This document shows positions 16,894 through 25,157 of a DNA stretch of 38,602 bases, in pieces (position 1 is the first letter of the stretch; each line of letters opens with the position of its first letter). The notes beneath the pieces are model-generated. The model saw only the letters and a list, made by a program, of their open reading frames with translations. It was not told the DNA's origin and made no database searches. The DNA comes from JANMZR01 sp031383555 (GTDB taxonomy: Bacteria > Bacteroidota > Bacteroidia > Cytophagales > Spirosomataceae). Location of the stretch: positions 1 to 38,602 of the forward strand of contig JANMZR010000079.1 in assembly GCA_031383555.1 (NCBI GenBank), in the 5' to 3' direction. The position numbers were made by a program, and so were the translations under genes.

Positions 16894-18219
16894 ATGAAAA
16901 GAAGAACATTTTTAAGAAACACCTCTTTAACAACTATTGGCTTGAGTGCCTTTGGTGTAAAAGACTCAAATAGTAAAGGATTTGTCTTTGGTAACAAGTT
17001 GAAAGTAAGCGAACAGCGTATCGTTGGTCGCATTTTTGAATTAGCTAAATTTGGCGTTGATGAAAAAGGCCGGGGCTACCGTGTTGCTTATACCAAAGGC
17101 GATATTGAGGGCCGTGCCTGGTTCATGGAGCTGATGAAAAAAGCTGGGCTTAACCCAACCATTGACACGGCAGGTAATATCATCGGGAAACGTAAAGGGA
17201 AAAATCCATCACTCAAACCTATTGGTTTTGGTTCGCATATTGATATGGTGCCCGATGGTGGGAACTATGATGGCACGCTCGGCTCTATCAGTGCATTGGA
17301 AGTAATTGAAACATTGAACGAGAATAACATTGTTACGGAGCATCCGTTGGAAGTGATCATTTTTGGAAATGAAGAAGGTGGCACCATCGGCAGTAAGGCA
17401 ATGGTTGGTGAAATAACTGGCGATGGATTACAGCAAAAAAGCCAAAGCGGATTAACCATGGCAGAAGGCATCAAAGCCATTGGCGGCAATCCTGACAATA
17501 TTCAATCTTGCATACGCAAAAAAGGGGATATCCATGCATGGGTGGAGTTGCATATTGAACAGGGCGGAATTTTAGAAAAGGAAAAGTTGCAAATTGGTGT
17601 AGTAGAAGGCATTGTGGGCATAGTGCATTGGGAGGTAACAGTAGAAGGTTTTGCCAACCATGCAGGCGCTACACAAATGAACATGAGGCAAGATGCATTA
17701 CTGGCGGCCTCTAAATTTATTATTGCAGTAAATGAAGTCGTCATCAGTGTAAAAGGAAGCCAGGTTGGAACTGTTGGAAAAATTGCAGTACAACCCGGTG
17801 CTTACAATGTAATCCCCGGCAAAGTAGTATTGGGTTTGGAGATTCGGGATTTAAATGCAACAAAAATTGAAATGTTATTTCTAGAAATGGAAAAGAGAGC
17901 GAAGGCAATTGCAAAAGTCTCCAAAACCAAAATCAGTTTTGAACGCCAGGCCAACGAATCGAAACCTGCCTTAACAGATAAAGCCCTTCAGCAGGCGATC
18001 AACACAACAGCAAAATCATTAGGTTTTACCACAAAGTTCATGCAAAGTGGAGCTGGCCACGATTCGCAGCATATCGCTTCTATAGCACCTTCAGCTATGA
18101 TTTTTATTCCCAGTGTGAGCGGCATAAGTCATTCTCCGAAAGAATTTTCAACTGCGATAGATATGGCCAATGGGGCCAATGTTCTTTTACAAACAATCCT
18201 GGCTGTTGACAAAGGATAA
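16894..18219 (+). CDS. Tat-exported M20-family amidohydrolase (N-carbamoyl-L-amino acid hydrolase / allantoate amidohydrolase type)
   Basis: This 441-residue metallo-amidase has a twin-arginine signal (KRRTFLRNTS, residues 2-11), so it probably acts in the periplasm. The di-metal site motifs are complete: GSHIDMVPDGGNYDG, then GNEEGGTIGSKAMVGE, then ELHIEQGGILE, the lid-domain NHAGATQMNMRQDAL, and near the end GAGHDSQHIA and GISHSPKEF. This order is that of the HyuC/AllC group, which removes carbamoyl groups from N-carbamoyl amino acids, allantoate or beta-ureidopropionate. The group is normally cytoplasmic, so the Tat signal is notable. It starts after a 546-base intergenic region rich in palindromes and seems to be its own transcription unit. 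Choice between the possible substrates is not possible from sequence. Confidence 0.88.
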   Translation: MKRRTFLRNTSLTTIGLSAFGVKDSNSKGFVFGNKLKVSEQRIVGRIFELAKFGVDEKGRGYRVAYTKGDIEGRAWFMELMKKAGLNPTIDTAGNIIGKRKGKNPSLKPIGFGSHIDMVPDGGNYDGTLGSISALEVIETLNENNIVTEHPLEVIIFGNEEGGTIGSKAMVGEITGDGLQQKSQSGLTMAEGIKAIGGNPDNIQSCIRKKGDIHAWVELHIEQGGILEKEKLQIGVVEGIVGIVHWEVTVEGFANHAGATQMNMRQDALLAASKFIIAVNEVVISVKGSQVGTVGKIAVQPGAYNVIPGKVVLGLEIRDLNATKIEMLFLEMEKRAKAIAKVSKTKISFERQANESKPALTDKALQQAINTTAKSLGFTTKFMQSGAGHDSQHIASIAPSAMIFIPSVSGISHSPKEFSTAIDMANGANVLLQTILAVDKG

Positions 18220-18255
18220 TGGGCAATTCTTAATCAGAAAAAGCAATATTCAAAA

Positions 18256-18369
18256 ATGAAAAAAATCAAAATATCCCTTCTATTTATCATTTTTGTCTAT
18301 ATACCTGTAAAAAACACCTTTATACTAAAAGGGATAATGGTAAAATTAAATAGTTTCTCACCAAGGTAA
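18256..18369 (+). CDS. short hydrophobic open frame, 37 residues
   Basis: ATG 18256 to TAA 18369 encodes MKKIKISLLFIIFVYIPVKN and 17 more residues. The start looks like a signal peptide or a single membrane helix. It follows the amidohydrolase by 36 bases on the same strand. It may be a small membrane peptide or the remnant head of a lost exported protein. No family is recognised. Confidence 0.3.
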   Translation: MKKIKISLLFIIFVYIPVKNTFILKGIMVKLNSFSPR

Positions 18370-18415
18370 TCTATTTATACATAAGATAACGTAAATATAT
18401 AACCAGTAAAAATAA

Positions 18416-19192
18416 ATGGTAAAAACAAGTAAACCCACGAACATTCCACATTCAAGAGTAAATGCTATAAAATTTATACATCAATTTCTTGAACAAACTG
18501 ATGTAAAAGGTAAAATAGTAATGGATTTATCTGCTGGCAAAGGATATGTAGCTAGTTTATGGAAAAAAAATGGAGCAGATGTATTGGCCTTTGACCTATA
18601 TCCAGAATTGATGGAAGACAATGAAATAATTACACAAAAAATTGACTTAAACAAAATTTTCCCTATAGAATCAGGCTATGCAGACTACGTGTTGTTGATG
18701 GAAACCATAGATCATATTTCTGAGCAAAAACAATTATTTGATGAAATAGCCAGAATATTAAAAGCGGAAGGTAGTTTAATTTTAACAAAGCCAAACAATA
18801 GCAACATCTCAGGTAGAATAGCAAACCTTTGGCTAGAATCAGAACGAGGAGACATGTTTCTGCCTAATGAAAAATCTGTAATAGGTTATGATGATCACCG
18901 CATATATATGGGAAGAATCTTTTTAATTGGTATACAAAAAATCAGAACTCTTGCCGCTCTTTCTGGTCTCAAAATTGAAAAAGTATACCCTAATCAATTC
19001 AGTGTAAGCTCCTTGCTTTATTTTTTACTATTTGGATGGTTTTTCTATATAAGGACCTATTTGACACTCAAAAGAGAATCAAAAAAACAATCCCTTTATA
19101 ACAGAAAAGCAATTGAGGAACAATACAAGCTAAACCAAAACCCATTAGTCCTTTTCCAAAAACATTTATGTGTTATTTTGAAAAAAGCATAA
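18416..19192 (+). CDS. SAM-dependent class I methyltransferase
   Basis: This 258-residue protein has a class I methyltransferase fold. Motif I is VMDLSAGKGYVA (residues 35-46), the acidic end of strand beta2 is FDLYPE, and the post-motif region YADYVLLMETIDHISEQKQLFDEIARILKAEGSLILTKPN matches the Methyltransf_11/23 pattern. The C-terminal third has an aromatic hydrophobic segment (SLLYFLLFGWFFYIRTYLTL) that could lie on or in the membrane, as in methyltransferases of lipid or glycan pathways. It faces the surface-glycan operon tail to tail. The substrate is unknown. Confidence 0.8.
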   Translation: MVKTSKPTNIPHSRVNAIKFIHQFLEQTDVKGKIVMDLSAGKGYVASLWKKNGADVLAFDLYPELMEDNEIITQKIDLNKIFPIESGYADYVLLMETIDHISEQKQLFDEIARILKAEGSLILTKPNNSNISGRIANLWLESERGDMFLPNEKSVIGYDDHRIYMGRIFLIGIQKIRTLAALSGLKIEKVYPNQFSVSSLLYFLLFGWFFYIRTYLTLKRESKKQSLYNRKAIEEQYKLNQNPLVLFQKHLCVILKKA

Positions 19193-19291
19193 TAGAACAA
19201 CCGATATTCTTAATTCCCAATAGACATTGATATGCCAAGTCGAAATTAGAAAGTGTGTTTTTCTGTAATTTCTAACCAACTCGCACCCTTA

Positions 19292-19500
19292 TTTGTCATT
19301 TCGAGCCGCCCCGTAGGTGGCTGGCAAGAAAACTACTTCACTCTCCCTCAACAAACTCTCTTAGATTTCTCCTCAGGCTTCGCCGAGTCGAAATGACAAA
19401 AAAAAGAGGGCTTCGCCGAGTCGAAATGACAAAAAAAAGAGGGATTCGCAAAGTTGAGATGACAAAAAAGGAAAGCTTTGCCGAGTTGAAATGACAAAAT
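19292..19500. repeat. foldback element with four tandem 32-33 bp copies of its right end
   Basis: TTTGTCATTTCGA (19292-19304) and its exact complement TCGAAATGACAAA (19388-19400) bound a 109-base foldback whose centre holds TTAGATTTCTCC. From 19376 the right end is repeated four times in tandem with a period of 33, 33 and 32 bases (starts 19376, 19409, 19442, 19474). The first two copies are identical and the last two have diverged. Elements ending in TCGAAATGACA are common between genes in Bacteroidota. It fills the space between two convergent genes and may help to end both transcripts. Confidence 0.8.
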
Positions 19501-19503
19501 TAA

Positions 19504-20655
19504 TTAAGTTTCAACTAAATCGCCAGATTTAATGTTTTTAGTAGTCATCAACTTTTCATAAATACTAATCAATTTTGCTTGAATATTTTCATCATTAAAT
19601 TTTTGGGCATATTCAAAACCTGCTTTTGCAATAGTTTGGCGCAAATTAGTATCTGAAATTAGTAGTTTTATTTTTTGCTCAAGCATTCCAATATTCAATG
19701 GCTCAATATAAATACTATTTGGGCCGCCGGCTTCTTCAAAACACCCCCCATTTGTTGTAATTACTGGTGTTTTGGAATATAATGCCTCAATAATTGGTAT
19801 CCCAAAACCTTCGTATAATGACGGATACACAAAAATTTGAGCAGCTTGGTAAAGTTTTGCTAAAGTATTTAAAGAAACATTTTCGAGAAATGTAACTTTA
19901 TTATTTAATTTATTTTCATCGATATATTTTTTTACTACTTTATAATATTTTTTCTTTTTACCAACCATAACCAAATGTGTATCTATATTTTTGATCGCTT
20001 TTATGATTGACAAAACATTTTTTCGCTCCTCAATAGTACCTACATTCAATATGAAATTTTGAGGCAAATTCAAATTTTTTATGAGATTAACTAACTCATA
20101 ATCAGCAAATTGGTATTTGAAAATATTATTGCAGCCTTGGTGTATTACCTCTATTTTTGAAGGGTCTGCATCTAAGTATTTGATGCAGTCGGCTTTGGTT
20201 TGATGGCTAATTGCAATTATTTTATCAGCATTTTGCATTGCATATTTCGATTTCCAAAAGTATATTTGGCGGTCAAAAAAATGATATAAATGCGGATGGG
20301 TCATAAAAATTAGGTCATGAATAGTCACAACAGTTTTTATATTGCCAAGGTTTCCGATTGGTATTTCTGCCGAAAGCCCATGATAAATAGCGATCTCATT
20401 TTTATTTATTGCTGGTATTAATCCAAACATTCGCCAAATACCATTAAATATTTTATAAAATTTTGAATGTGGTTCCAAAATAAACTGGTTAGTTTTTAAA
20501 GTTTCAAAATAATTATTTTTTGTTTTTTTAGGCTTGAACAAATAGAAATTTATTTTAGGAAATTTTTCGCTCATTATTCGAATCAAATCTCGAGAATAGT
20601 TGCCTAAACCAGTATTATTTGAAAATGCTCTTTTAGCATCAAAACCAATATTCAT
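19504..20655 (-). CDS. glycosyltransferase family 4 (GT-B fold)
   Basis: This 383-residue enzyme adds a sugar from a nucleotide-sugar donor to a growing glycan. I place the start at ATG 20655 (MNIGFDAKRAF), where a typical GT4 start gives TGLGNYSRDLI in the acceptor-side loop; an upstream ATG at 20706 would add 17 poorly fitting residues. Conserved blocks are VVTIHDLIF, FILNVGTIEERKN (about 202-213) and YPSLYEGFGIPIIEAL (about 277-292), the nucleotide-sugar binding E-x7-E motif. It is the last gene of a three-gene minus-strand operon with a GT2 enzyme and a sugar aminotransferase, so it probably builds a surface polysaccharide or glycoprotein glycan. Confidence 0.9.
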   Translation of the reverse strand: MNIGFDAKRAFSNNTGLGNYSRDLIRIMSEKFPKINFYLFKPKKTKNNYFETLKTNQFILEPHSKFYKIFNGIWRMFGLIPAINKNEIAIYHGLSAEIPIGNLGNIKTVVTIHDLIFMTHPHLYHFFDRQIYFWKSKYAMQNADKIIAISHQTKADCIKYLDADPSKIEVIHQGCNNIFKYQFADYELVNLIKNLNLPQNFILNVGTIEERKNVLSIIKAIKNIDTHLVMVGKKKKYYKVVKKYIDENKLNNKVTFLENVSLNTLAKLYQAAQIFVYPSLYEGFGIPIIEALYSKTPVITTNGGCFEEAGGPNSIYIEPLNIGMLEQKIKLLISDTNLRQTIAKAGFEYAQKFNDENIQAKLISIYEKLMTTKNIKSGDLVET

Positions 20656-20727
20656 AATTGCTTCTTTATTATAAATTCCCAAAAAATTTTTAAAAAGCAT
20701 GTCCACAGGACTCTGTGAGGTTGAATT

Positions 20728-21630
20728 TCAAATATCAATTGTAATTGATTTAAATTTTATTTTCCAGCGGTCAATCCGTTTTTTGAAATTCAATATTTTA
20801 TTATCTATTGGGCCTATAAGTGGCCCATTAAAATCCATACCAATTTTCAAGTAATTTTTAAAAAAAGTATTGCTGCTAAAACCCCATTTGGCAATAAACT
20901 GCCTTCGTCCATCATTTCTTTTCACTCTAGCAGTACTTCTGCTTCCAAAATGGTATGCCCTACTTTTTGACAAACCTTTATAATATCTAATACCCAAATG
21001 CCAGAGTTTCACCATAAAATCTGGGTCACTATACATTCCTGGTGAAAACTCAATACTTAGCCCACCAACCAATCGATAAGCAAAAGTTGGTAAAATCATC
21101 GGATACCATTGGCTGCCAGTCCAATCTTGTTTTGGGTATGATTCATATTCAGATAGAAATTTAGCTTCGTCAAACTCAGATGGGTGCAAGCCAAAGTCTT
21201 TCCCTCTTATCAAACATTCTACTCCTTTTACGGTAGGTTCTATCATAGTACCACTTATGCACCATTTATTGTCTTTCATTTTTTGGATTTCCTCCCAAAA
21301 ATAAAAATCCCATTGGGGTGCTAAATAGAGGTCGTCGTCCAAAAAAACTAAGTACTCGCTATCAGCCAAATGAGATGCTGCATTAAAACCATAACAAACG
21401 CCGCTGTTTGTGCTGCTTTTTGTATAAGAAATATCCTTTTGGTCAATTATCCAAGCTTCTGTGCCATCCATTCCTTCATTGATATGTACAATCATTTGAT
21501 GTTGAAATGATGAGTTTTTACGAAGACTTGCCACTACACATTTCAAATAATCAAGGTTATTCCAGGATGGAATTAAAATTGAAAACTTTGGGGTATAATC
21601 TAAGGCAATTTTTTTAAATGAAAAATCCAT
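20728..21630 (-). CDS. glycosyltransferase family 2 (GT-A fold)
   Basis: This 300-residue enzyme has the GT2 N-terminal nucleotide-binding part FSILIPSWNNLDYLKCVVASL (residues 16-36) and the metal-binding acidic cluster FLDDD (96-100). The later segment WTGSQWYPMILPTFAYRLVGG and MYSDPDFMVKLWHLGI hold the acceptor-side acidic residues. There is no membrane segment, so it works at the cytoplasmic face. It lies 25 bases after the DegT aminotransferase and just before the GT4 gene, which indicates one operon. Donor and acceptor cannot be deduced. Confidence 0.9.
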   Translation of the reverse strand: MDFSFKKIALDYTPKFSILIPSWNNLDYLKCVVASLRKNSSFQHQMIVHINEGMDGTEAWIIDQKDISYTKSSTNSGVCYGFNAASHLADSEYLVFLDDDLYLAPQWDFYFWEEIQKMKDNKWCISGTMIEPTVKGVECLIRGKDFGLHPSEFDEAKFLSEYESYPKQDWTGSQWYPMILPTFAYRLVGGLSIEFSPGMYSDPDFMVKLWHLGIRYYKGLSKSRAYHFGSRSTARVKRNDGRRQFIAKWGFSSNTFFKNYLKIGMDFNGPLIGPIDNKILNFKKRIDRWKIKFKSITIDI

Positions 21631-21655
21631 ATTTAGTATTGAATTTCAAAAAAAA

Positions 21656-22804
21656 CTACCAACCTTTTTTTATAACATCACAAATATATTCCACATCGGC
21701 ATGATTGATTTTGGCATGCAATGGTAATACCAAATAGCGCTCTTCCATGGCATCCATTGCAGGATATACCCCTAATTTTCGCCCACCGAATATTGTATAC
21801 TTATCATTGCGGTAGTGTACTTGGCTCGATTCAATTTTGTAACTACGGAGGTGCTTCATTAAGGCTTCACGGTTGTCAACTTCGGCAGTTAATAACCAGG
21901 CGGCATGCTCTCTGTCAGAATATTCTGTTCCAATAACCCTTATGCCTTGTGCACCTTTGAGTAGGCAACAATACAATTTATATAGTGACTGCCTATGAGC
22001 TAGGTGTTCGTCCACTTCTTCAATAGCCGCCAATCCAATACTTGCAGCTAAATCTGTCATTTGGTATTTATAGCCAACTTCTACAATATCATTTTCCCAA
22101 ACTCCATTCTGCTTGCTACTCCTGTCAATTCCAAACCAACGAATTCTCTTCGCCTTCTCAACCAAAGCTTTGTTTTTTACAACCAACATCCCACCATCGC
22201 CAGTAGTAATATGCTTGATAGCTTGAAAAGAAAACATACTAAAATCACTCTGACTTCCTATGTATTCACCTTTATATTTTGCTCCAACAGCATGCGCAGC
22301 ATCTTCAATTATAGGAATATTGTATTTTTTGCCTAGTGCCCAAAGCTCGTCCATCTCACAAGGTAGGCCTCCATAATGTACACATACAATTGCTTTAGTT
22401 TTGTGGTTAATTAGTTTGGCTACATGATTTACATCAATATTTAGATTTTTGTCAATATCTGCAAATACAATATTTACACCCATATACAAAAAAGGGATAT
22501 TTGTAGCCGTGCAAGTAAATACGGGAGTAATTACCTCATCACCTTCTTTCAAGTCGGCCAGTATATAGGCTAAATGCAACGCATCTGTACCCGAGCCTAC
22601 TGCCAAGCTTTTACATGGGTTAGTAAATTTTGCTTCAAACTCTTCTTCAAACCTTTCAACTTTCGGACCTTGGCCGATCCATCGAGAATTTAAAGTTTCA
22701 TTAATATATTTTGAAGCATTTTTAGGAATATTAGGATGAAATAAAACGATACCTTCTGATGTATCCATCAGAGGAAATTCATTCATTGGCTTTTCGACTA
22801 CCAT
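21656..22804 (-). CDS. DegT/DnrJ/EryC1/StrS family PLP-dependent sugar aminotransferase
   Basis: This 382-residue enzyme transfers an amino group to a nucleotide-linked keto sugar. The PLP-binding lysine is Lys197 in FSFQAIKHITTGDGG, the cofactor-stacking region is IIEDAAHAVG with Asp168, and the phosphate-site segment VGSGTDALHLA lies at residues 69-79. The opening FHPNIPKNASKYINETLNSRWIGQGPKVERFE is also usual for the family. It is the first gene of the minus-strand glycan operon and points to an amino sugar in the product. No sugar dehydratase or epimerase is encoded here, so the keto-sugar must come from elsewhere. An 849-base non-coding stretch lies upstream. Confidence 0.93.
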   Translation of the reverse strand: MVVEKPMNEFPLMDTSEGIVLFHPNIPKNASKYINETLNSRWIGQGPKVERFEEEFEAKFTNPCKSLAVGSGTDALHLAYILADLKEGDEVITPVFTCTATNIPFLYMGVNIVFADIDKNLNIDVNHVAKLINHKTKAIVCVHYGGLPCEMDELWALGKKYNIPIIEDAAHAVGAKYKGEYIGSQSDFSMFSFQAIKHITTGDGGMLVVKNKALVEKAKRIRWFGIDRSSKQNGVWENDIVEVGYKYQMTDLAASIGLAAIEEVDEHLAHRQSLYKLYCCLLKGAQGIRVIGTEYSDREHAAWLLTAEVDNREALMKHLRSYKIESSQVHYRNDKYTIFGGRKLGVYPAMDAMEERYLVLPLHAKINHADVEYICDVIKKGW

Positions 22805-23050
22805 TTTTGTTTATAATTAATATGATTAGGATGCAATATTTTAACAAAAATAATGAAAAATATTAAAAAAAAAACAAATTATTTAAACAAGGCAACGGAT
22901 ATTTCTTTTTTTACGTAATTATCATTTTTTTAATTTTAAATGAAAAAAAACACCTATTGATAAGGTTTATCAAATCATTTCTGTTCGATATTTTTCCTGA
23001 AAAAAACAAAAATTCAATTTCTTTATTTTTTTATCGAAAACACGTCACAA
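22805..23050. other. AT-rich intergenic stretch, no gene seen
   Basis: Both strands are full of stops and poly-A/T runs. It should hold the promoter of the minus-strand glycan operon, but no distinct promoter motif could be assigned. Confidence 0.4.
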
Positions 23051-23501
23051 TTCAATGATATTTTATTTTACCTTAGCTCCCAAGGAAAAGTAAAAACAGA
23101 GAGGTGCTTTTTGAGAATGAAACGTTTTAGCTAAGCCAAAAGCGAATAGCTGAGTTGTTAGGTGTTGAGAGAAGTATTGTTAACAAACATTTGAACAACC
23201 TATTTTGAAGCTCAAGCGTATAATTTCGGACTATCTCGACTTGGCCGAAAGCAGAGCCGAAAACGGAATTAGTATGAAAATGGAGGATTGACAAAAATTC
23301 TTAGACTAATTTTTAGACCTCTCAAACTCACCTATTTTACAACATAAAGGTGTAATAACGGCCATGGTAGCTAAAATAAAGGCTGAGGCTGAATATGAAA
23401 TATATAAGGTTGTTCAGGATCAATTGAGTGAAAGTGATTTTGACAAGGAAATAAAAAAATGTTGGGTAAGTCCATTTCAAAATAATTATACCAAAATTTA
23501 A
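23051..23501 (+). pseudogene. RhuM-family protein, gutted pseudogene
   Basis: Fragments in order: FNDILFYLSSQGKVKT (23051-23098), a two-base insertion, EVLFENETF, a TAG at 23128 in place of Trp, LSQKRIAELLGVERSIVNKH and LNNLF, then a gap and frame change, ISDYLDLAESRAENGISMKM, a TGA at 23289 where Trp is expected, a TAA at 23307, LSNSPILQHKGVITAMVAKI and AEYEIYKVVQDQLSESDFDK to TAA 23499. The order follows RhuM-family (virulence-associated, often beside Fic/DOC or restriction genes) proteins, with the winged-helix-like N-terminus and the C-terminal segment kept and the middle deleted. It is clearly non-functional. Several independent lesions suggest old decay. Confidence 0.75.
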
Positions 23502-23653
23502 ATTTATCCACCCCCTTCAATTCTATTCACAAATCCCCTTTCGGTAAATAAAACCCCACCTTCGGACAATTTTCATAGGGCTTCGTCCTAACTCGTTTCT
23601 TGTTTTTAAAGAATAATGTTTAATTTACAAAATATATTTTTTTAAAATCAAAT

Positions 23654-25144
23654 ATGAAAAATAGACAAACAACTCTCCTTTGTATCGCATTGATAGAAGT
23701 ATTTTCTTTTCAGCTTCTGTCCCAATCACCTATTATTTACGATGTGGTGTTATCAGGTGGGCGAGTTATTGACCCCGAAACAAAATTGGATGCCATCAGA
23801 AATGTAGGCATTTTCAATAACCGCATTGCACAAATCAGCTCAGAAGCCTTGCAGGGAAAAGAAATCATTAACGCAACTGGCCTGGTAGTGTCACCTGGTT
23901 TTATAGACCCGCATATTCATGGCATTAGCAATAAAGAACAGGAATATCAACTGCACGATGGCGTTACGACCGCCTTGGAATTAGAACTGGGCGTACCGTT
24001 TTTGGGCGAGTGGTATGCTTCCCGCCAAGCCAAGGCAATGATCAATTATGGCGCAAGTGCCAATTGGGGGTTTGCCCGAATGCAGGCTTTGGCCAACTTC
24101 CCAAAAGAAACGCTCGAATTGAAGCAAGCAGCAACGAATGGTAGCATTAATAATGAGATTACCATGAGTACCATGGGGGTTTCATATGACAAGACGCTTG
24201 TAGGCGAGCAGACCAATACCATGCTGGCAAATATCAAAAACGACTTGGCGGCGGGCGGATTAGGCATTGGTGTATTCATTGGGTATGTGCCAGGCGCAAA
24301 GTCCGAGGAGATTTTTCGAGTATATCAACTAGCGGGTGAAATGCAGGCGACCATTTTTAGCCACGTGCGAGAACCAAATCTCACAGCCATTCAGCAAGCC
24401 ATTTCTGATGCTGTTTTGACCAATGCACCTTTACATATTGTCCATATCAATAGCATGACTTTGGGACAAATCCAATTGGGTATCGAGATGGTGCAAACTG
24501 CCCAAAAAAGAGGGTTTAACATCACTGCAGAAATGTATCCCTATACGGCAGCTTCAACGGGAATATACAGCAATATGTTTTCCGATGGTTGGCAACAAAG
24601 GCTAGGCATGGACTACAAAGACCTCCAGTGGGTAGCTACTGGCGAAAGACTGACCAAAGAAACTTTTGAAAAATATCGAAAAACCAAGGGGACAGTGATT
24701 CTCCACATGATGAAGCCAGAATGGATAAAAGCTGGTATCGGGGAGAAGGGCGTGATGATAGGTTCGGACGGAATGTCCTATGCGCAACTGGCACACCCAC
24801 GTACAGCAGGTACGTTTGCACGGGTATTGGGCAAATATGTGCGGGAAGACGAAGTGCTTGATTTGCCTACTGCCATTGAGAAAATGACTTTTTTAACTGC
24901 CAAAATGCTGGAAAAAGTAGCTCCCATCATGCGCTTCAAAGGCAGAATACAAATAGGTGCTGATGCCGACATTACTATTTTTAACCCCGATACAGTTATT
25001 GACAAAGCAACTTTTGAAAAAGGATTGGAGTTTTCTGCAGGTATTGAATATGTGATGGTTAATGGAGTATTTATACTGAAAAATGGCAAAACAGTAAGCA
25101 ATGTTTTTCCGGGGCAGGCGGTGTATGGGAAGTTTAAAAAGTAA
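23654..25144 (+). CDS. exported amidohydrolase, N-acyl-D-amino-acid deacylase (D-aminoacylase)-like
   Basis: This 496-residue enzyme has a signal peptide (TLLCIALIEVFSFQLLSQS) and an amidohydrolase-superfamily barrel. The beta-sandwich start IYDVVLSGGRVIDPETKLDA is typical of D-aminoacylase and dihydroorotase-like enzymes. The metal site has HxH at His87 and His89 in PGFIDPHIHG; later signature segments are VREPNLTAIQQAI (metal His before Val), LHIVHINS and MIGSDGMSYAQLAHPRTAGTF with the catalytic Asp. The end AKMLEKVAPIMRFKGRIQIGADADITIFNPD closes the sandwich. It likely cleaves N-acyl D-amino acids or related cyclic amides in the periplasm. A TPR gene follows at once (13 bases), so they are co-transcribed. 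Confidence 0.87.
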   Translation: MKNRQTTLLCIALIEVFSFQLLSQSPIIYDVVLSGGRVIDPETKLDAIRNVGIFNNRIAQISSEALQGKEIINATGLVVSPGFIDPHIHGISNKEQEYQLHDGVTTALELELGVPFLGEWYASRQAKAMINYGASANWGFARMQALANFPKETLELKQAATNGSINNEITMSTMGVSYDKTLVGEQTNTMLANIKNDLAAGGLGIGVFIGYVPGAKSEEIFRVYQLAGEMQATIFSHVREPNLTAIQQAISDAVLTNAPLHIVHINSMTLGQIQLGIEMVQTAQKRGFNITAEMYPYTAASTGIYSNMFSDGWQQRLGMDYKDLQWVATGERLTKETFEKYRKTKGTVILHMMKPEWIKAGIGEKGVMIGSDGMSYAQLAHPRTAGTFARVLGKYVREDEVLDLPTAIEKMTFLTAKMLEKVAPIMRFKGRIQIGADADITIFNPDTVIDKATFEKGLEFSAGIEYVMVNGVFILKNGKTVSNVFPGQAVYGKFKK

Positions 25145-25157
25145 AACGTTCAAAACT

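Noticed and set aside
19376..19500. Tandem 32-33 bp repeats looking like a small CRISPR array
   Set aside because: The units are contiguous with no unique spacers, and no cas genes are near. They are amplified ends of a foldback element.
22061..22336. 91-codon plus-strand frame inside the DegT aminotransferase gene
   Set aside because: It is antisense to a gene with an intact PLP lysine and conserved blocks.
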